Source: JBDKVA01 sp039679375 (GTDB lineage Bacteria > Bacillota > Clostridia > Acetivibrionales > DTU013). From it: 34,179 bases of DNA. The stretch is taken from NCBI GenBank assembly GCA_039679375.1, contig JBDKVA010000197.1, positions 1 through 34,179 of the forward strand, given 5' to 3'. The translations under genes and the position numbers were made by a program. Below the pieces are notes generated by a model that was not told the DNA's origin, ran no database searches, and saw nothing but the letters and a program-made list of their open reading frames with translations. Of the stretch, positions 30,441 through 34,179 are shown one piece after another. How positions within the stretch are numbered: position 1 is the first letter of the stretch; each line of letters opens with the position of its first letter.

Positions 30441-31700
30441 ATGAGTAATGATTGTACAATTTGCACGTTTGCTACAAAAAAGCCGGGAGGGAAGGTTGGG
30501 TGTTCGGAGCATCCAGAAATGGGTAAGGCTTTCAAGCCTATAGATGATTGCGCTACCTTTACACCATCCAATTCTCAAATGGTTCCTACGAATCATTTAA
30601 TTCAGGATGATGATATTCCGGTTGAAGAGAGAAGTGATAATTCTAAGGAGGAAAATAACAATTCCGAAACCGGTATGATCCAGATAAGAATAATTGATAT
30701 AGGTATTGATAGTCCAGGCATTGAAAGAACACCACATATGATTGCTACTGAAATTTATGCAATCAAAGGCCAGGCCCGGAATGTTATGCTGGTTAGCAGT
30801 ATTGAAATCGGCCGCAGACTGGTTGAAGCCAAAGCAATGCTTTCACATGGAGAATGGGGAGATTGGCTTAAAAATTCAGTAGACTACTCCCAAAGTACAG
30901 CAGAAAATCTGATGCGGATCTATAAAGAATATAGCTCAAATAGTGATAGCAAAATCCCAATGCTTGCGAATTTGAGCTATTCCAAGGCTGTTGCGCTTCT
31001 TGGACTCCCGAAGGAAGAGAGAGATCAATTTGCAGAAGAACATGATATTAATGCTATGTCTTCACGTGAGTTGCTGCAAGCAATAAAGGAGCGTGATCAG
31101 GCATTGGCAGACAAAGAAAAGGCTGATCATGAAAAAGAGAATGCCATTAAAGAACGTGATCAGATCAAATCTGATGCTCAGGCTGCTGATGGCAGGATCA
31201 CTTCTCTGATTACGGAAAAGGACAAGCTTATGAAGGACTTGGATTCAGCTGATAAAAAAGTTGATGAGGAAACTGCTAAGCTTAAAAATGATTTGGAAAA
31301 GAACAAAAAGGATCTCGACAAAAAGAAGGCTGAGCTTGAAAGGCTTAATTCTAAAATCAAGGACCTTGAAACAAAATCACTTGAGGTTAAGCCTGGAGCA
31401 ACTCCGGAAGAGATTGAAAAAATAAAGTCAGATATTGCTTCTGAATTTGAGAAGGACAAGGCTGTTCTCAAATCCGAGAAGGAATCCGCTGAGCGCCGGG
31501 TAAAAGAACTTGAAATAAAAGTCACACAGCAATCCAATGCAGCTGCACTCCGATACACGGTGTTTTTTGAAGTCCTCACAAAGGATTTTACTGAGATACT
31601 GAAAGCTCTTTCAGACATTAAGGAAACAGATGCCGAAACTTATGATCGCTACAAAAATGCTACCATGAAACTTATAAGCACAATGACCGAAAGGCTTTAA
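30441..31700 (+). CDS. DUF3102 coiled-coil protein
   Basis: 419 residues. N-terminal Cys motif ('CTICTFATKKPGGKVGCSEH'), a linker, then DUF3102 (about 105-230) with 'EIGRRLVEAKAMLSHGEWGD' and 'YSQSTAENLMRIYKEY'. Residues about 215-350 are one long coiled coil, Lys/Glu-rich. Family members occur in phages and plasmids, perhaps in DNA partition or replication scaffolding; function is not established. AAGGGG precedes the ATG. Confidence 0.85.
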   Translation: MSNDCTICTFATKKPGGKVGCSEHPEMGKAFKPIDDCATFTPSNSQMVPTNHLIQDDDIPVEERSDNSKEENNNSETGMIQIRIIDIGIDSPGIERTPHMIATEIYAIKGQARNVMLVSSIEIGRRLVEAKAMLSHGEWGDWLKNSVDYSQSTAENLMRIYKEYSSNSDSKIPMLANLSYSKAVALLGLPKEERDQFAEEHDINAMSSRELLQAIKERDQALADKEKADHEKENAIKERDQIKSDAQAADGRITSLITEKDKLMKDLDSADKKVDEETAKLKNDLEKNKKDLDKKKAELERLNSKIKDLETKSLEVKPGATPEEIEKIKSDIASEFEKDKAVLKSEKESAERRVKELEIKVTQQSNAAALRYTVFFEVLTKDFTEILKALSDIKETDAETYDRYKNATMKLISTMTERL

Positions 31701-31739
31701 ATCAACCGGCAAAATACTTTCAGATAAAGGTGAGGTTAT

Positions 31740-32693
31740 ATGGCGCACAAGCGTTTCATCATGAACAACATGGGAATAGATGATGCCATAGCAGATATTG
31801 CAGAATTAGACGGTATGTTAGCTTTGATGTGGCCGTGGTTTATTGCAGCTTTTGACGACTGGGGCAGAATGGATGTATCAAAGCCACGCCAGGTAAAGCT
31901 TGATCTGTTTCCGATGATTGCAAGTATAACTGCAAAGACTATTGAAGAAGCAATATCTGCTTATTCTGATAAAGGACTTGTTTACAGGTTTGAGGTAGCA
32001 GATAAGATCTATATTGCCATAGAACCATGTAAATTCTATAAATATCAAACATATATCCGGGAAGAAAAGAGAGCGAAGGACCACTTGTCTAAAATTCCTG
32101 CTCCTGAACATGCTCCATGGGAAAACTGCGCGGACTGTCGCGACATAGCGCGCAAGTGCGCGAAGGTGCGCGCAGAATGCGAAGAAATACACCCTTCTCC
32201 TTCTCCTTCTCCTTCTCCTTCTCCTTCTCCTTCTCCTTCTTTAAAACCAGAAGAAGAAGAAAACGTGTGCGCGCGTGAAGGATCTGATACTGAAAAACCT
32301 GAACCGGTTCAGCAGCCTATAGATAGCAAAAGACAAAAGGACGAGGCTGATATATTCAAGTTTTACAACAGCAATGTTGGCATGATAACGCCTTTCCAGA
32401 CCCAAACCATATCGGGATATCTTGATGATGGATTGGATCCCGATATGATTATTTCTGTTTTGCAGGACAGCATTGGCATGGATAACAAGTGGGCTTGGAT
32501 TAAAAAAGTCTTGGACGATAATTTTAAAATAAATATCCGGACGAAAGAGCAGTACGAAGCTCACAAATTGGAGCGTGCCAATGCCAGGAGCAGAGATAAG
32601 CCGCCAAACAAGTCAGGCAAGCCTCCGCAGGCTGGCAATTTCGAGCAGCGCAAGTATTCAGATGAATTTTTTGAAAGTCTTTATAAAACTTAA
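31740..32693 (+). CDS. DnaD-like phage replication initiation protein
   Basis: 317 residues. The N-terminal ~115 residues resemble a phage replisome-organiser winged helix ('AELDGMLALMWPWFIAAFDD', 'EEAISAYSDKGLVYRF'). Then a Cys-containing segment ('CADCRDIARKC') and an eight-fold Pro-Ser linker. The C-terminal DnaD/DnaB_2 domain (about 205-285) has 'FKFYNSNVGMITPFQTQTIS' and 'NKWAWIKKVLDDN'. Such proteins open the phage origin, often within their own gene, and recruit host helicase. GGTGAGG precedes the ATG. No helicase-loader gene follows directly. Confidence 0.83.
   Translation: MAHKRFIMNNMGIDDAIADIAELDGMLALMWPWFIAAFDDWGRMDVSKPRQVKLDLFPMIASITAKTIEEAISAYSDKGLVYRFEVADKIYIAIEPCKFYKYQTYIREEKRAKDHLSKIPAPEHAPWENCADCRDIARKCAKVRAECEEIHPSPSPSPSPSPSPSPSLKPEEEENVCAREGSDTEKPEPVQQPIDSKRQKDEADIFKFYNSNVGMITPFQTQTISGYLDDGLDPDMIISVLQDSIGMDNKWAWIKKVLDDNFKINIRTKEQYEAHKLERANARSRDKPPNKSGKPPQAGNFEQRKYSDEFFESLYKT
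32193..32240 (+). repeat. Eight perfect CCTTCT units inside the replication gene
   Basis: A 48-bp hexanucleotide tandem repeat in frame, coding (Pro-Ser)8. Copy changes keep the frame and alter only linker length between the two domains. The strand is a long pyrimidine tract. Confidence 0.95.
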
Positions 32694-32718
32694 ATGCATG
32701 TGATGAGGAGGGGTTGAA

Positions 32719-33189
32719 ATGATTATTAAAGCAGTAACACTGATACAGCCGTGGGCGACACTGATAGCTTTGGGAGAAAAACAGATCGAAACACGGAGCT
32801 GGAACCCAAATTATAAAGGGCAGCTCGCCATACACGCAGGTATGAAAATTGATCTTGAAGCCTGCAAACAACAAAGGATTAAAGCTGTACTTGTAAAACA
32901 CGGTATAACAATGCCCGAGAAACTTCCGACAGGCTGTGTGCTTGCTGTATGCAGGATATTTGACTGTGTGCAAATGGTATATAGCCATGATTCAAAACAT
33001 GGAATAATTGTTCCGGGATATAAGTTATCAGATCAAGAATATGATTTTGGATGCTATGAACATGGACGTTGGGCGTGGATATTGGCAAACATCATCCGGC
33101 CGGCTGAACCGATACCGGCAAAAGGAAAGCAGCGCCTATGGGATTTCAATACCTCAAAGACTAAATTTTACGGGCAGGTGTGGGACTGA
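32719..33189 (+). CDS. ASCH-domain protein
   Basis: 156 residues. 'AVTLIQPWATLIALGEKQIE' with 'TRSWNPNYKGQLAIHAG' is the ASCH entry (PUA-like barrel), and 'GRWAWILANIIRPAEPIPAK' its end, followed by 'GKQRLWDF'. ASCH domains bind RNA or modified nucleotides, and some have nuclease activity. In phages they may guard or mimic RNA. Stop overlaps the next ATG by 1 base (ATGA context). Confidence 0.87.
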   Translation: MIIKAVTLIQPWATLIALGEKQIETRSWNPNYKGQLAIHAGMKIDLEACKQQRIKAVLVKHGITMPEKLPTGCVLAVCRIFDCVQMVYSHDSKHGIIVPGYKLSDQEYDFGCYEHGRWAWILANIIRPAEPIPAKGKQRLWDFNTSKTKFYGQVWD

Positions 33190-33380
33190 TGAAATGTAAT
33201 ATATGCAATAGCGATAATTTAATACCGTTTTTCCAGATAGGGGTTGATAACCTCGTTGTCATGAAGGGACCAGAATATTCCGAGATATCCATGCAACTTG
33301 CTGTATGTCGCGATTGCGGAAACCTCCAGGCCTATCCGGAAAGCATAAAAATAAAAAGCAATAAAAGCACATGGCGGTAG
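33189..33380 (+). CDS. Zinc-ribbon miniprotein (63 aa)
   Basis: 'CNICNSDN' and 'CRDCGNLQAY' form a CxxC...CxxC zinc ribbon around a beta-strand core. Start overlaps the previous stop, indicating coupling. Function unknown. Confidence 0.7.
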   Translation: MKCNICNSDNLIPFFQIGVDNLVVMKGPEYSEISMQLAVCRDCGNLQAYPESIKIKSNKSTWR

Positions 33381-33392
33381 GAGAGTGACGGA

Positions 33393-33602
33393 ATGATTGA
33401 ATTTTGTGAGTGCGGATCCATCAAGCGAGGCGGGAAATGTACAAACAAGAACTGCCCGGTAAAGGGGACGAAAAGAAAAGGCTGGCTTGTCGGTGGAGCG
33501 TTCCTGGACTTTGGACAGACGGTGACATATGCCGAGGCCTCCGCATCGGCTTACAGAATCAAAGAGTTACAGGAAGAGATAAAACATGAGCTGCGACGCT
33601 AA
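33393..33602 (+). CDS. Zinc-binding small protein (69 aa)
   Basis: 'CECGSIKRGGKCTNKNCPVK' is a compact Cys4 site, followed by a hydrophobic helix-like stretch and a charged C-terminal helix. Function unknown. Confidence 0.6.
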   Translation: MIEFCECGSIKRGGKCTNKNCPVKGTKRKGWLVGGAFLDFGQTVTYAEASASAYRIKELQEEIKHELRR

Positions 33603-33626
33603 TATTGACAGATTGGAGGGATCACG

Positions 33627-33932
33627 ATGAATGAGCTTGTAAAAAAATATAAATATGCGTTATTACTCTTGAATCAACGAATAGCAGAGCTTAATAGGAG
33701 TAAAGCCGCTGCTATCCAGCTTTGCAAGGATTTCAAAATTGATCCCGAAAAGGATAATGCAGTTTGTTCATTGAAAAATAGGATAACGCCTTTGATAAAA
33801 ATGAGAAATGATCTACGGGAAGTTACTAAAGAAATCACCCATTACTATGACAGGAGCTGGTGGAGGAGTGAAAAATACACACAAAATGAACGAAAGTCTC
33901 GAAAGTATGTTTATAGTCGACCCGTTCAATAA
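33627..33932 (+). CDS. Hypothetical helical protein before the sigma-like regulator (101 aa)
   Basis: Two long predicted helices (about 5-45 and 50-85) and a basic end ('YTQNERKSRKYVYSRP'); no family recognised. TTGGAGGGA precedes the ATG. Its 3' end overlaps the next gene by about 65 bp in another frame. Confidence 0.6.
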   Translation: MNELVKKYKYALLLLNQRIAELNRSKAAAIQLCKDFKIDPEKDNAVCSLKNRITPLIKMRNDLREVTKEITHYYDRSWWRSEKYTQNERKSRKYVYSRPVQ

Positions 33933-34161
33933 TGAGGCAGCGACGAATAGTGATAAAATCAATCAAATGAAAAAAGTAATGAATGGTATTTTAAATTATT
34001 CTCTTACGGATCGGCAGCGGCAGGTATTTGAAATGTATTATAGAGATAATATAAAAATGCCTGAAATAGCTGAAATCTTAGGTATTAGCAAATCATCTGT
34101 ATACGATTCTTTAAATGGAGCTAGGAAAAAAATAAAAAGAAGGAATACTATCGTAAAATAA
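33868..34161 (+). CDS. Sigma-70 region 4-like phage transcription regulator
   Basis: About 97 residues. The second half is a region-4 helix-turn-helix: 'LTDRQRQVFEMYYRDNIKMP', 'EIAEILGISKSSVYDSLNGA' and 'RKKIKRR'. No region 2 is present. Likely an ArpU/late-gene-type activator. Start choice is uncertain: GTG 33868 has AGGAG about 11 bases upstream, and the ATG at 33886 has none. It is the last gene in view and probably marks the switch to the late module. Confidence 0.75.
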   Translation: MKNTHKMNESLESMFIVDPFNNEAATNSDKINQMKKVMNGILNYSLTDRQRQVFEMYYRDNIKMPEIAEILGISKSSVYDSLNGARKKIKRRNTIVK

Positions 34162-34179
34162 TAGCAAATATATTTACTA

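Noticed and set aside
31178..31618. Minus-strand Ser-rich ORF opposite the DUF3102 coiled coil
   Set aside because: Ser/Leu/Phe-rich composition is the expected antisense of a Lys/Glu coiled coil.
32193..32240. CRISPR-like repeat array
   Set aside because: Uninterrupted hexamers without spacers, in frame in a coding gene. No CRISPR array is present in the window.

Overview
The window looks like a chromosome segment of a low-to-mid GC Firmicute of the class Clostridia. Pointers are strong AGGAGG-type ribosome binding sites, frequent GTG/TTG starts, a YesM/YesN two-component pair beside a sugar-type ABC transporter, a Ctc/L25 gene, and a prophage with clostridial-type early genes. I cannot name a species.

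Region 1 (1-13605) is chromosomal. It starts inside an FAD-dependent oxidoreductase gene, followed by a Gfo/Idh/MocA dehydrogenase and a terminator. Next come a YesM-type sensor kinase and YesN-type AraC response regulator, then a solute-binding lipoprotein, a leaky terminator-like hairpin, and the ATPase and two permeases of an importer. A second, unrelated-looking binding lipoprotein with its own promoter follows. The stretch ends with an EamA-type exporter, an XRE-cupin regulator and the L25/Ctc gene with a strong terminator. The likely logic is that extracellular solute is sensed by the kinase, which induces the importer; the dehydrogenases may process the product. The substrate cannot be read from sequence.

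Region 2 (13605-17713) is about 4.1 kb bracketed by two 45-bp direct repeats (42/45 identical). Both read, on the minus strand, as the 3' part of a tRNA-Arg(CCU) gene from the anticodon loop to CCA. Inside are an ABC-2 exporter pair, a small regulator with an operator over its own promoter, a sigma-70-like factor and an OsmC-like protein. I infer an old island remnant at a tRNA integration hotspot.

Region 3 (17714 to the right edge) is the left, early part of a prophage or related element integrated at the same tRNA. It holds a tyrosine integrase and a lysogeny switch: repressor with a consensus promoter, cro-like gene, excisionase-like gene and at least three operator-like palindromes. After these come many small zinc-binding proteins, then a counter-defence cassette: a Tad1-like protein and a two-domain Tad2 protein, separated and flanked by repeated GC-rich hairpins. 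Further on are a GIY-YIG protein, a membrane 3D-domain protein, a Spo11/TopoVI-A-like Toprim protein, a WDGH-domain protein and an MmcB-like nuclease-fold protein. The last part has an aberrant tRNA-like gene, a PcfK/AcrIIA9-like plus PcfJ-like pair, a DUF3102 protein, a DnaD-like replication protein and a sigma-region-4 regulator. Structural genes, the other att site and the tRNA 5' half must lie beyond the right edge.

The strongest candidates for something new are the repeat-bracketed Tad1/Tad2 slot with an unknown small gene beside it, the phage-borne Spo11-like protein, the odd tRNA-like RNA with structured sequence after it, and the stacked tRNA-Arg integration sites.
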